Shown here in pieces: positions 36,504 through 47,138 of a stretch of DNA of 64,000 nucleotides. Where the stretch lies: positions 4,902 to 68,901 of the forward strand of contig MU394055.1 of the NCBI GenBank assembly GCA_022578605.1. Direction: 5' to 3'. The DNA is from Camillea tinctor. Lineage: Eukaryota > Ascomycota > Sordariomycetes > Xylariales > Xylariaceae. A program made the position numbers and the translations under genes. The notes under the pieces are model-generated. The model searched no databases. It was not told the origin of the DNA and worked only from the letters and a program-made list of their open reading frames with translations. Positions within the stretch are counted from its first letter, which is position 1, and each line of letters begins with the position of its first letter.

Positions 36504-38517
36504 TTATTTGGATGACCCTTCTGGTGCCTCTGCAGGTTCAGGCTCAGGAGCACTCGGGCTCGTAATCATCTCGTCTGATCTAGGTTTTCGTCCTAGGACT
36601 ACGTAAAACTTCTGATACGCGTGTACGCTCTTGTCCGAAAAGCCTCGTCTTGCATCCACTAAGTGAATCTACGTAACACTATCAGCGAATCACGCTTCGA
36701 GAGATGGTTGATAGCTCGAGGTGTTTGAGATATCCAACACTCACCTCGATTTGGTGTCGTTTTAATCCCCTAACCCGGTGCAATAGTGCCATCGCCATTC
36801 CTTGTATGCCATCCAGGCAATTTGCATTCCACAAATCCCCGAGTGTCTTCCAGTTTTTGTTTTTCGGCCACCCGCTGATGGGGATCTTATACACTTGTTC
36901 CGTGACGTCTACGAACCCAGCATTTATAAGGCCCTGTTTGTAAGTGGCCGCAATATCGAGTGGTCGTCTTTCTCTCCTCGCGCAATCTTCTAAATCCTCG
37001 TAAAGCAGTTTCGGGGCGTAATCGGCCGGCATTGAGTCGTCATCACAGCGTATAGCAGGTAGTAGTTCCTGGGCCTCGAACCAGCCGTCGGGCTCCATAT
37101 GTTGGAAGGCTTTGTGAGCAATGTCTTGTTCGAAATTCTCCCAGGCTCCCAACGTCATCCGTATATGAATATAATCAAACGGATCCGGCCACCACCAATC
37201 GTTGACTCGTCTATGCTAGTGTCAGATTCAAATTGTAGCCAAACTTAAATGCCATAAATCCAAAAAAGAAAAAAAGAAAAAAGAAAAGATATCATAGCCA
37301 TCGGGTTTTGAAGGGAATTAAGTCTCCGTAGAGGCAAGAAACCGCTAATTTTGTATCCCGCATGATTCTGATTCTGTGTAAATAAACAACTTACGCATCA
37401 TGTACATAAAAGTGTACATTTGGCGGGACTAATTCGGGCTGAATAGGCGACAAATCGGTTCCTATCATGATAGCACTTTCGAATTCTTCTGCTACTTCGA
37501 TAGCCCACTTTAATATATCAAGTTAGCGATTGTAATGTTTGGTCCACTTTCCGAGTTGTTAAGTTGCCCCATGGCCCAAACTCTTTTGATAGGCTGCAGC
37601 AGACGAATTGCTGCTTTGAGGACAGGTTGTATAGAGGAATTAGGAATTGCTTGAACCACTCACCATTCCCGTCCCGGTACCAAGATCAAGAATTCTTTTA
37701 GGAGGTCGTTCCTTGGACCACGGTGCAAAGTAATTCTTGTCATTCTGTTAAACGTTAAAATTTTGTCCCGAGTCCAACAAACATTCCTTAAGAGCACCGG
37801 GTGTATGAACGAATAGACTTTGCAAATATTAAAATGCCACACGTACTACGGTAACGTTAGCAGCCAATATAATACTCATAAAAACCCAAGTTCAGGGGAG
37901 GAACAGTGACCAAACCTTGACACACGTGTCGTGAGAGGCTGCTACTTACCAAATAAACGCTTTAAGCAAACAAATTGCCAGTCGAGTCTTTCTAGTTCCC
38001 ACGAATCGTTCGGATAGTGCCAGGCTGACGGACATCACTGTTAGTCGTCGGTATGCCGCTGAAGAGTGTTGGTCGTAATTCATAACGTACATCCATCGCT
38101 GTAGGCATGGTAGGTCCTGCCGTTTTCTTCTCTGTATGCTGAGACACTGCTGGTGATCGACTGGTCGTCCCTAGATATTAAAATAGTCTCAGTATCAAAC
38201 ATGTTAGAAAAGAAAGGAAAATAAACATACCAATGGTAGCTGGATGTCGAAGGATCTGTCTATTATGCTCGTTAGCATGACTTGCTTGGGTGAGTAATAC
38301 AAAGGGTTATGAGGCCTACGTCGGCTTCGATTCGTACGGAATGAGAGGCGTCATGTATATGTTCGAATGTGAAAGGGAAGCTGTTGATATCGAAAGGTCG
38401 TTGGTGAAAGGAACTCTGAGAATCTTGATTGTCCTCCTGAGGCAGGGAGACCGAGCCTGAGGCCTTAGGACTCCGACGTTTACCTGCCCTTTTCGAGCTG
38501 GATCCTCGAGACGACAT
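36504..38517 (-). CDS. LaeA-like SAM-dependent methyltransferase, one unresolved splice junction
   Basis: Eight exons were traced: 38517-38320, 38259-38231, 38170-38091, 38024-37950, 37744-37664, 37507-37395, 37210-36745 and 36668-36504, coding about 400 aa. The order is typical of fungal TAM-type enzymes: a Ser/Arg-rich head, SVSAYREENGRTYHAY, PNDSWELERLDWQ, SAM motif I (ILDLGTGTGMWAIEVA), IGTDLSPIQPELVPPN, and the end RRGFSDKSVHAYQKFYVVLGRKP. LaeA itself is a nuclear regulator of secondary metabolism; most paralogues are uncharacterised and some methylate metabolites. All junctions keep phase except exon 4 to exon 5: the donor after 37950 leaves phase 1, while the only AG before exon 5 needs phase 0. 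An AC acceptor two bases earlier, an unseen micro-exon or a 2 nt lesion would explain it, so the gene may be damaged. Confidence 0.8.
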
Positions 38518-40426
38518 GATGGCCCGTTATAGAGCCGGTTGGTTATATAGTCCTATTTCCAGTGTAGAGTTGGCAGCGTAAACTTAAATATAGGCATACG
38601 ACTATCTAGCCCAGAAGCCCCTTATGAGAATGAGGATGATACGCTTTGCTTGAGAAAAGGAGGGCAAGGGCTGGGCTAGGCTATATCAATCCTCTTGTTG
38701 ACCGGGCTCGCCCGGGCTCATGGGTTTGGAGACCCAGTGTTCAAGGCTTAATTGGAGGGCGAAGTGGACCAACCTGCGTTTAACATTGTTGACAACATGG
38801 AGGAAGTGTGATGACAAGCTTGGGGGTTATTCCCAAACGAGCAAACCCGATCCAGAATACTGGGAACGGGGAGGGTAGGGCTAATGCTAAGAAATCCGAC
38901 TGGACGTGTACCGACTAAATTTAGTTGCGAATGCAAATGCTGCGTTTTTCCGTCGAAGTTCGTTCCGGAGTCGTGGGAAGCCGAGAGTGTGACACGGAAG
39001 CGCTCTGGTGAGGAGGCTTCGACAGGGCCTGAACAGTTGAACAGCCGTGATGAGGGGAACGGTTCTGCATTGGAAGGTAAAGTGGATTGGATAGTAGTTT
39101 TCTGGCCTCGAGGAGGAGAGGAAATGGTGACGGCAGCGGTTTGGTGCGCATGAACTACGTGGGCAAGGTAGCAGCAGAAGCAACAGCAATGGCAGCAGGA
39201 GGACCAGAAAAACCCAAAATCTGAAAAAAAAGAGAAGTAGGTCTTCTCGATGCAAGTAGCAAGCCAGGGCCTGTCAAGAGTGCAGACAGCGGGATAGGCG
39301 GACAGGAGAACAAGACGGGGACGGGGATGAGGACAGGGAAGCCGGGAGTTTTCCTCTCTTGTGACAGGGCACCTTGCTGGGAAGATGGATCTCTAATGCT
39401 TCAATCCATGACGGGCAAAGGGTCAGCAGCTACGACTTTGACTGTCCACTGCTGCTACTCCTCCTCACGGCAAGCCCAGCAAGCACGGTGGTTCCCACTG
39501 GGATGGTACACTAGCCAGGAATGTTAATTTATAACCGAGAAGGGAATAGATCCGTGGTTATAATCGGATTATAATCGTTACATTTTTCTGTTCTGGGTAT
39601 ACTAAGTTATGGGATACGCAATGCAATGCTAGTCCTTAGTATCTTACTTACTACTCCGTAGCGTGGCCCGGATTGGGGACTTGAATTACCTCAAAACACA
39701 AATTGTTCATGATAAAACCTACCTAACCTGGACAAATATCGAAATGGTTTGCATGCAACTATGTAAGTCTACCTTATTATACCCTGGGTTAGTTGCAATC
39801 CCAGCTAGGTGGGATACGCATATTTTCTAGCGCCCCTGGGCTGAGCTGGTGGCGGACGTCTTCCGGGGCCGCATCCGAATCGACCCATCTGCCCCCATCC
39901 AGATTGGATTTGATCACGATACCTTGAATTCACACACAAGACTCTCGACCCAGAAAAAAAAAATCTTTCCTGACTCGTGTGCATAAGAGTCTTGTCTTCA
40001 CCGCCCAGGAAGATGACTAGGCTGACCGCATACCCGGGATGGGCTGCGTGTGTATGCGTAGTATTGTAGTATTAGTGTATTGTAGTGTGTATAACGGGCT
40101 ATCTGCCCTTGCTGGTAAATTCCGGCTGAGTGGTACCAGCCCATGATGTGCAGAATGCAACGCCTACCGTATTACCATGAGGATGTGGGAAGCGTCCCGA
40201 CAGTGCGGTATTAGACCATCCAAACAAATGAGCCGGCCTTGCCAGCTTGCTTGCCGCGCCTTACCACGACAATGGTTTGTCAGGTTTATCGAGACGCTGT
40301 GAGACCGTGTGGAGATCCTCAGAAGCTATCCCGGGTTCTGGTTTTTTTACGCTACGCTACATTACACTACGCGTAGAGCCAGAAAGCAGTTTATGGTTGT
40401 GTATATCCATAGTTAGCATATCATAG

Positions 40427-40450
40427 CATGGCATGGCATGGCATGGTATG
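40427..40450. repeat. (CATGG)n pentanucleotide repeat
   Basis: Four perfect CATGG units followed by a degenerate one (TATG), in gene-free sequence. A simple microsatellite. Confidence 0.85.
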
Positions 40451-42489
40451 ACAATACCATAACATAGCATTGGCAGCATGCCCATATTTTCCCCCTTTTG
40501 CAAAATTACATATGGTCTTGCAGTCGTGAAACCGGTCAGTGGTGGAGTTTGTAGCAGCAACCGCCAGATGGCTATTCGATGATGCCTTATACTTAGTGTA
40601 TGTACATCGAACCTCCAAGTTCTAGTTCATACCAGCCGCGGTATCGTCCCGCAGCAGAGGAGAGGGGTGGGAGGGTCGGGTCCATGTACCGATGCGTCGC
40701 CGCCAAGGGTCCCGGTTGATTGATTCCTGGGACCCTTTCACTGCTTGAGCCCCACGACGGTGACGAATAATACGAGACCATACAAAGCACAAACTCACTT
40801 TGAATAAGTTGTTTTTAGTTTATTAGAAGGGAAAAGGCATGATGAACTTGGCAGGCTTCACAAAACGTGAACCACGGTACTACATCAAGAGCTTGTACCT
40901 ACCAAGACAGATAAATAGATACTAGTTATATATACCTACGGTTAGGTATATATGTAAGGGATCTATTCTGGGTGCTTTCTCCTCACCCCCGGAGCAAGCA
41001 AAAGGGTGGATGGGCTGCTGTGTTACTTAAAATGGGGAATTCGGGTCTGTAGATAGGAGGGAGGTAGGGCTAGAGTGGAGAGGAGGAGAAGGAGGAGGAG
41101 GAGGATACCATGGTATCCTCTTGTACACCACACCAATACCTAGTCCCTAGACTGGCCCCATGCTGTTTCATGTTGTTCCATGGACGAAATATGTAGACTA
41201 GAATAGCAGTAGCTAAAATAATCCCATGTTTCTCAGTCCGACTTTTCGTATGAGATAGACGAAACGGAGAGAACCCCTGAGTTTTTACCCTGGGCATGAT
41301 ATACCAAGTAGATACCAAGGAGGTGTAGTCCGGAGACAAAAGTGATAGATTACTCGATTCGTGTGACAAGTTGCTAGTTATTCCCGATGATGGACGATCA
41401 GAAAGTAACCCCCCGCAAGCTGTGTCCTTGCGAATTTGTGCTAGGGAGGTTGGCAAGTGGTTAACCTAACCTAGGTGGTTTAGTAGAGGAAAAGAGGGAA
41501 CAGGTCGGTCCCAGGAGGATGGATCAGTCTCCTCCTTTCTGGAGCATACGCCGATCTCCCTGGGACTTGGAATAAATTTCCCCATCTAATTGACTAACCT
41601 AGGTTAAATAAATTTGCCGAGTTGACTTCTTTTTATGCACGAGCCAGCATGATGCTACGCTAGAAAAGTAAGTCTGGTTCTTTTTTTTCTTTTTCTTTTT
41701 TGGGAGAAGAACTTATGAAGAAAAAAAAAGAATAAGAACCAGATTCTCTCAAGTCCTAAAACTAGTATCACCTCCTTAGATAGTTTCTAATATCTAGTAC
41801 CTAGTACCTAGTGTTTTAATCATGTAACTAAACAGTGTCGGGCCGTCTGTAGCCAAGACTGGTCCGTACGAGCAGTACCAGGTACACACAGACAAGGGCG
41901 CTGTTCAGGTGTTAATTACCTATATTCCTCAGCCGTAAGGGGATCTTACTCTCGTTGACTGAAATAAATTTGCTTTTTTCTTTTTTTCTTTTCTTTTTTT
42001 CCTCCTTCAAATATCAGCAGCTGACTCGAATAATATAACCTACCTATACAGCATACATACATAGTCATACCTGCATACTCACATGCATATAACATAATAG
42101 TCACCTACAACTGACTATATAATACCTAATACTTATGTCAGGTATATTGTATAGTACACACCTGAGTAACCGACCCTAAACCCCTGTCGTTGTAAATGTA
42201 GTACGCACATAAACTACATACATAGTACATATAGTTCGCCATGTACCCACTTTGGGTTTTGTTCAGAGCAGGGTAACCCTGAGCTTGGGTACCAAATTCA
42301 GGGAACCCCTCCTCAGTTCACATGCATAAGTCACCTACATGTTCCCAATATCAATACCGAAGCTCGTTCGTAATATTCCACCTTGGCTACGGAGTATATA
42401 CACCATGTTGTAATGGCTTACGCCTCGTCACACCCCCCCTCCTTTTCTGTAGAACCAGACATCAATATATGTGGTAACACCAAAAGTCA

Positions 42490-42979
42490 GAGAAGCGTTT
42501 CTCTCTGGGAGAATCGTTTCTCGCTAGAGAACCGTTCCTCGCAGCTACAGCTAGCAGCAGGTGGGATCGGCGGTCAAACCCCTCTTATCCCCCCCCAAAG
42601 TTAGCGACCACTAGCCCCCCTAAGTTGGCGACCACTGCCTATTGTTAGCGATAAAAATCCATTTCGCTAACAATAGGTAGTTGTGGTTGCCAACTTGAAA
42701 AAAGGAAGAGACTAACCGCTAATACTACCTAGAGTCTACTGGCAGGCTAATAAAATCTAATAAGTCGGCGCGCTCGCGTATATAGTTAATATAGCAGTAT
42801 ATAGTAATAATAAAACCATAATATTAAAAGTCCCAAGTTCAAATCCCATATAAAGTGAGCAACTAATACCCCTTATAACATCCCTTAGAGTTAGCGACTA
42901 AGATTTTTTTTTTTCGTTAACAAAATGAGGAACGGTTCTCCGCCGAGGAACGGTTCTCTAGTCGGAGAAGTATTCCTTC
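42490..42979. mobile_element. Nested inverted-repeat element, possibly a non-autonomous transposon remnant
   Basis: The left arm (42490-42544) has three tandem units of about 18 nt of the form GAGAAnCGTTYCTC, each nearly palindromic. The right arm (42927-42979) has three matching units in inverse orientation, with an 18 nt match CTAGAGAACCGTTCCTCG between arms. Inside lies a strong hairpin: 42622-42651 pairs with 42664-42696 across a 12-base loop. A diverged direct copy of the hairpin foot (TTAGCGACCACTAG) precedes it. There is no transposase frame. Terminal inverted repeats with subterminal repeats resemble a MITE-like element; the family is not identifiable. Confidence 0.55.
42622..42696. 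repeat. Long imperfect hairpin
   Basis: The left arm 42622-42651 and right arm 42664-42696 are reverse complements over about 30 positions, with one substitution and a 3-base bulge. The 12-base loop is A/T-rich. It would fold as RNA or extrude as a cruciform, and it is centred in the larger inverted-repeat element. Confidence 0.8.
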
Positions 42980-43904
42980 TAGTGTAGGTTATAGTGTTAG
43001 TTATAGTATCGATACTACCTAGCCCTAATGTTGCAAAACATGATTACGAAAGCCTATAGGTATTAGGCTAGGTAAGTAAGTTACTATTACACTATGCTGT
43101 GAATAAGTCGACGCATGACCATCTTATACTATTTTCTACTAACATCAATATAGTCGTGATGGTACCATGGCTCATCAACCTTGCAGTGTCGTATATCTAG
43201 GGTAAAAGCGCAGCATAGGTAAGATGCTACTGCGTTAGTATACGCATATTGAATACTAAATAACTAAACCGGCGTCTCACAAGACCTGTATCTCTCTCTT
43301 TTCTCTCTGCTGCTCTGCAGAAAGGAAGTAGTTTGCGATCGATAACTAGACGTAAGACCGGGTATATAATCTGACCATAATCAATAAATGTTATAGAGCC
43401 TCATCACAACGTCGTCAGCCTCAAACCTTCTCCCGACTACTACTACCTGACCATACCTCCAGGTAGCTGAGAGTCATCAACAACGAGACCCGTCCACCGC
43501 CACGTGGGTTGGAAGACACAGGACAGCGATCCGCGTCTACTGAGGAATTGATGCTAGCTCGTACCATACTTACGACACTTTCTAGAAACACACATCTACC
43601 TTACCACATGGCACAGTACCATACATGACCTAACCGTAGTTGTGCCGCTCTGTTTACTTGTACACCGAACCAAACCCTGCAAAACTCCATCGGCGAACCC
43701 GTAGTTTCTTCAGTTTCTTCCTCTTATTTTTCCGTCCTTCGAGATTACTCGTGCCGATCACCAGCTATACGTCATCTCATCCTCACTCATCGCCCACCTG
43801 AGTAACGGCCTGGAAGGTTCGGTGCGGTTCGACTTATATACCGAAAACAAGAGCCGTCCGAGCCGATCGTCAAAGCTAGAGAGAGGGAGGGGCAGGGAGA
43901 GAAA

Positions 43905-45516
43905 ATGGATAACTTCGCAGTGCAGGCCTATCAGCGCATCAGGCAGGCTGCGGTAGTGACAGCCCAAGCGCCCGCGTCTACGCTCCCACCTCAGGAGAAA
44001 CTCTCCGAGGCGCGCGCATCACTCCCCGACCCAGCATCTGCAGATTATCTGTCGAGCCATGGTCCGGAGGCAACTCTAGATCACCTGCTGGGGACCATCG
44101 TCCCAGCCCTGAACGGCCAGAACAGAAGTGGCCGGTACTGGGGCTTCGTCACCGGTTCGACCCTGCCCATTGCCGAGGTCGCGGATAATATCGTCAGCGC
44201 CTACGACCAGAATGTGCAGGTGCACCTGCCTGACCAGACCATCGCCACAGAGGTCGAGGATGCCGCGTTGAAAATGCTGCTCCGATTGCTTTCTTTCGGG
44301 GAGCCTAAGGAGTGGGAAGGGAGAACCTTCACCACTGGTGCGACGGCAAGTAATGTCCTTGGCTTGGCCTGTGGGCGTGAGGCGGTGGTGACGAAGCGTT
44401 TGGCCGCTGGTGAAGAGTCAGTTGGCACACTGGGCTTGTTGAAGGCCTGTATCAAGGCAGGAATTGAGGATATTCAGGTTTTGACGAGTATGGGACATAG
44501 CTCGCTCTTCAAAGCAGCTTCCGTAGTTGGCCTGGGGAGAAGCTCCGTCAAAGATCTTCCATACAGTGATGCCGAGCCGTGGCGATTAGATATAGCTGCG
44601 GTTGAAAAGGAGCTCCAGCGTGAACATGTTGCTAGTATTATTGCTATAAGCGCCGGAGAGGTGAACACAGGGCGGTTCGCAACTACAGGCCTTGAGGATA
44701 TGAAGAGACTGAGGGAGTTGGCTGATCGTTACGGAGCATGGGTACATGTCGACGGTGGTATGTTAAAGTCAGACTGTGATCGTTGTACGATTCTGTCACT
44801 AATAAACTCGAAAGCATTTGGCATTTTCGCCCGTGCCCTACCTGACACGAAGGAATTTTCGAAACTCCGAGATCACACCGCCGGCTTGGAACTCGCCGAT
44901 AGCATTACGGTTGATGGACATAAGCTGCTTAATGTCGTAAGTTCTGATTCCCACTCTTCGCTGACGCCCTGAGTCTGACGCATATACTATGCAGCCTTAC
45001 GACAACGGTATCTTCTTCACCCGTAAGTCCTCCGTATTAACGAGCGTCTTCCAAAACCCCAACGCTGCCTATCTCTCCGCTGGTGGCGCATCCGAGATCC
45101 AAAGCCCCCTTAATATTGGGCTTGAAAATTCCCGACGATTCCGGGCACTGCCCGCTTACGCCGTGTTGTTGAGTGAGGGTAAGGATGGGCTAGCAGAAAT
45201 GTTCGCACGCATGGTACGCCTCACCCGAGGGATTGCGCAGGCTATCAAGAAGTCCGACGACTACATCTGGCTCCCCGACGAGTCCGCAGATATTGAGGAT
45301 ACCCACATCGTGGTGCTCTTCCGGGCTAAAAACGAGAAGCTAAACGAGGTTCTTGTCAAGACGATCAACGAGAGCGCCGAGTGGTATGTCAGCGGGACAA
45401 AGTGGAAGGGCCAGTCTGCTTGCCGTGTTGCTGTCGCTAGCTGGAGAGCCCACGACACTGAAGATCTGGAGTTAGTCAAGCGGAGCCTCGAAGCTATGAC
45501 TGCTCAATACAAATAG
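43905..45516 (+). CDS. Group II pyridoxal-phosphate-dependent decarboxylase
   Basis: Three exons, 43905-44757, 44815-44936 and 44995-45516 (phases 1 and 0), give 498 aa. PLP-binding landmarks are present: TTGATASNVLGLACGREAV, a His in SMGHSSLFKA that should stack on the cofactor, Asp283 in HVDGAFG (rebuilt across intron 1), and the Schiff-base Lys321 in TVDGHKLLNV at the end of exon 2. The family includes aromatic amino acid, tyrosine and glutamate decarboxylases; fungal members of this subtype are often called tyrosine or DOPA decarboxylase-like. The substrate cannot be assigned. It is probably cytosolic, with no targeting signal. It stands alone between a repeat-rich region and a SnoaL-like gene and could supply an amine to a pathway (inference). 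Confidence 0.92.
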
Positions 45517-46631
45517 AATAACGGTTATTGTGGACTTAAGATCGAACGTAAGACATAAGTTCGAGAAAGAAAAGAACACGACGATCATGTACTTTACTGC
45601 CGTTCAATATTGATGGTAGATTTGCTCGTGATATATCTGCGGATGATGTATTAATCTCAAATATATGTCTCAACAACATCTAGGTTTCGCGAGAAACATC
45701 CGGATTTAGCCATATAGAAAGAAGTACACCTCCGACCTGTGTATACCTGTCTTGGGCAAGCAGCTGCTGATCAAACTAATGGAAGCCAATCCCATGTGAC
45801 AAATTGCTGCATGGTGACGAAAGTGGCTGTTATATAGGTATCGATAATCAATGTCTATATCAAGCGTGTATGGAGGAGGTATATAGATAACTATACAACA
45901 TAATGCTTGATTCGTTGTCCCCTATATTAAAAAGAGCTCAATAAGAATACAAGACGTACCGGTGGAATCATATACGACATGGTTTCTGTCAACCTGGTGA
46001 TTATAGGCGGTTGAGAAATTACCTAACAAGATACACATATATAGATGTCAGGGGGCAATGATAAATCGCATGCAAACAGTATCGCCATAAAAACAATAAA
46101 AAAGGGGAAGAAAAAAAGAAAAGAAAAGATCATATAGTATAACCCCAAACCCCCAGCGTGGATAATATCTTAATTCGGGTTATTTAAAGGGGCATGCGTG
46201 ATGGGTATATCTTTTCTGATCGTCCCTAATTTACCTTTCCATCCAGATACCCTTTGCCCTTTAGATTCGGCCACTGGTTAGAAATTTGATATAGAAGGTA
46301 AGGTTTCAATGATTTCATCTATTTCAATAAAATAGCTATTTTCTAATCAATTTCTCCTCATATTTGTTTTGAGCACATATCCTTTGGAGAGACTTTCTCA
46401 TTAAGCCTCTTGAATAGGTAGGTTGAATGCATATTTGATACTTGAGAATGATGTTTCCCCAGACGACCGCTACCCTCCACAAAGACCACCAATGCTCCCT
46501 TTCTTCTACGACCCGATTGATTTGCTTGATACACTATACCGACACCGGGTAGAAAGGAACATCCTCTTAACCGCATGCTCCCTGGCGCATCTCCCGATGA
46601 TGCTTAGAGCTATTACATCACCTCCACCTCA
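45517..46631. other. Convergent intergenic spacer
   Basis: About 1.1 kb between the decarboxylase (+) and the SnoaL-like gene (-), with both 3' ends facing it. AT-rich, with no coding frame beyond short random ones. The + strand frame at 46423-46707 overlaps the SnoaL-like gene and is a shadow. Confidence 0.65.
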
Positions 46632-47138
46632 TCATTTGAAAACCTTGATGCCCAACTTGATGTGCAGGAAGAGCGCCAATCCCATGAGGAAAGTGACCTT
46701 CTGGTAGCTGCGCTGCATGCGGAGGTCCTGGAGGAACCACTCGCCGTCGACGCGCTTCCACGTCTCGTAGTAGAAGCCGCCGCCGCGGAGCTCGGCCCAG
46801 GAGCCGAACGGCGGCAGCAGGAGCTGGTCCTCGAAGCCGAACACGGCCTCGACCTCGTCGTCGGCCTTCTGCGTGAAGTCGCCCGGCCCCACGTTGTGCA
46901 GCGTCTGCAGCTTGGCGAAGAAGGGCCGGAAGAAGGCCGTGAAGCTCTTCGTCGACGGGAACCGGGTGAGCACCCCGAAGTCGAGCGTCTTCCCGTTGAT
47001 GTCCTGGTAGTCGTATTGCGCGTCCGGCAGGGCCACCTCTTCCTCGAACTTGTCCCATCGCTTGGTGTCGGCGTAGCGCGCGTACCGCGCCTTTTTGCGG
47101 TTGATCGCCACCGCTGTTTCTGGTGCCACTGCCGCCAT
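46632..47138 (-). CDS. SnoaL-like small protein with C-terminal hydrophobic helix
   Basis: Intronless gene of 168 aa. The body (VEAVFGFEDQLLLPPFGSW, FYYETWKRVDGEWFLQDLRM) has the alpha+beta pattern of the SnoaL/NTF2-like fold seen in fungal SnoaL-like proteins, where Asp/His residues can catalyse isomerisation, cyclisation or dehydration of small molecules. Residues about 147-165 form a hydrophobic C-terminal segment (VTFLMGLALFLHIKLGI), which suggests membrane association. High GC and strong third-position bias support a real gene; the 235-codon antisense frame is its shadow. A link to the neighbouring PLP decarboxylase or to the 19-38 kb block is possible but only suggested by position. Confidence 0.75.
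   Translation of the reverse strand: MAAVAPETAVAINRKKARYARYADTKRWDKFEEEVALPDAQYDYQDINGKTLDFGVLTRFPSTKSFTAFFRPFFAKLQTLHNVGPGDFTQKADDEVEAVFGFEDQLLLPPFGSWAELRGGGFYYETWKRVDGEWFLQDLRMQRSYQKVTFLMGLALFLHIKLGIKVFK

Larger units (their letters stand above)
38518..43904. other. 5.4 kb gene-free region with repeats
   Basis: No gene recognised. The 122-codon Leu-rich frame at 38887-39255 (-) is low complexity and rejected. Contents: CATGG tandem units at 40427-40450, many TACCTA/TAGGTA words (for example 39716-39730, 41457-41480 and 42035-42050), and a nested inverted-repeat element at about 42490-42979. Bases 43400-43904 should contain the promoter of the PLP decarboxylase gene. Confidence 0.65.

Noticed and set aside
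38887..39255. 122-codon Leu-rich frame on the minus strand
   Set aside because: The apparent signal peptide is low-complexity Leu/Pro from CAG-like repeats. No conserved remainder and no exon signals.
42770..42862. tRNA-like sequence with a B-box-like AGTTCAAATCCC and partly pairing ends
   Set aside because: The T-arm stem does not pair and no anticodon arm can be drawn. At most a decayed tRNA-derived repeat.
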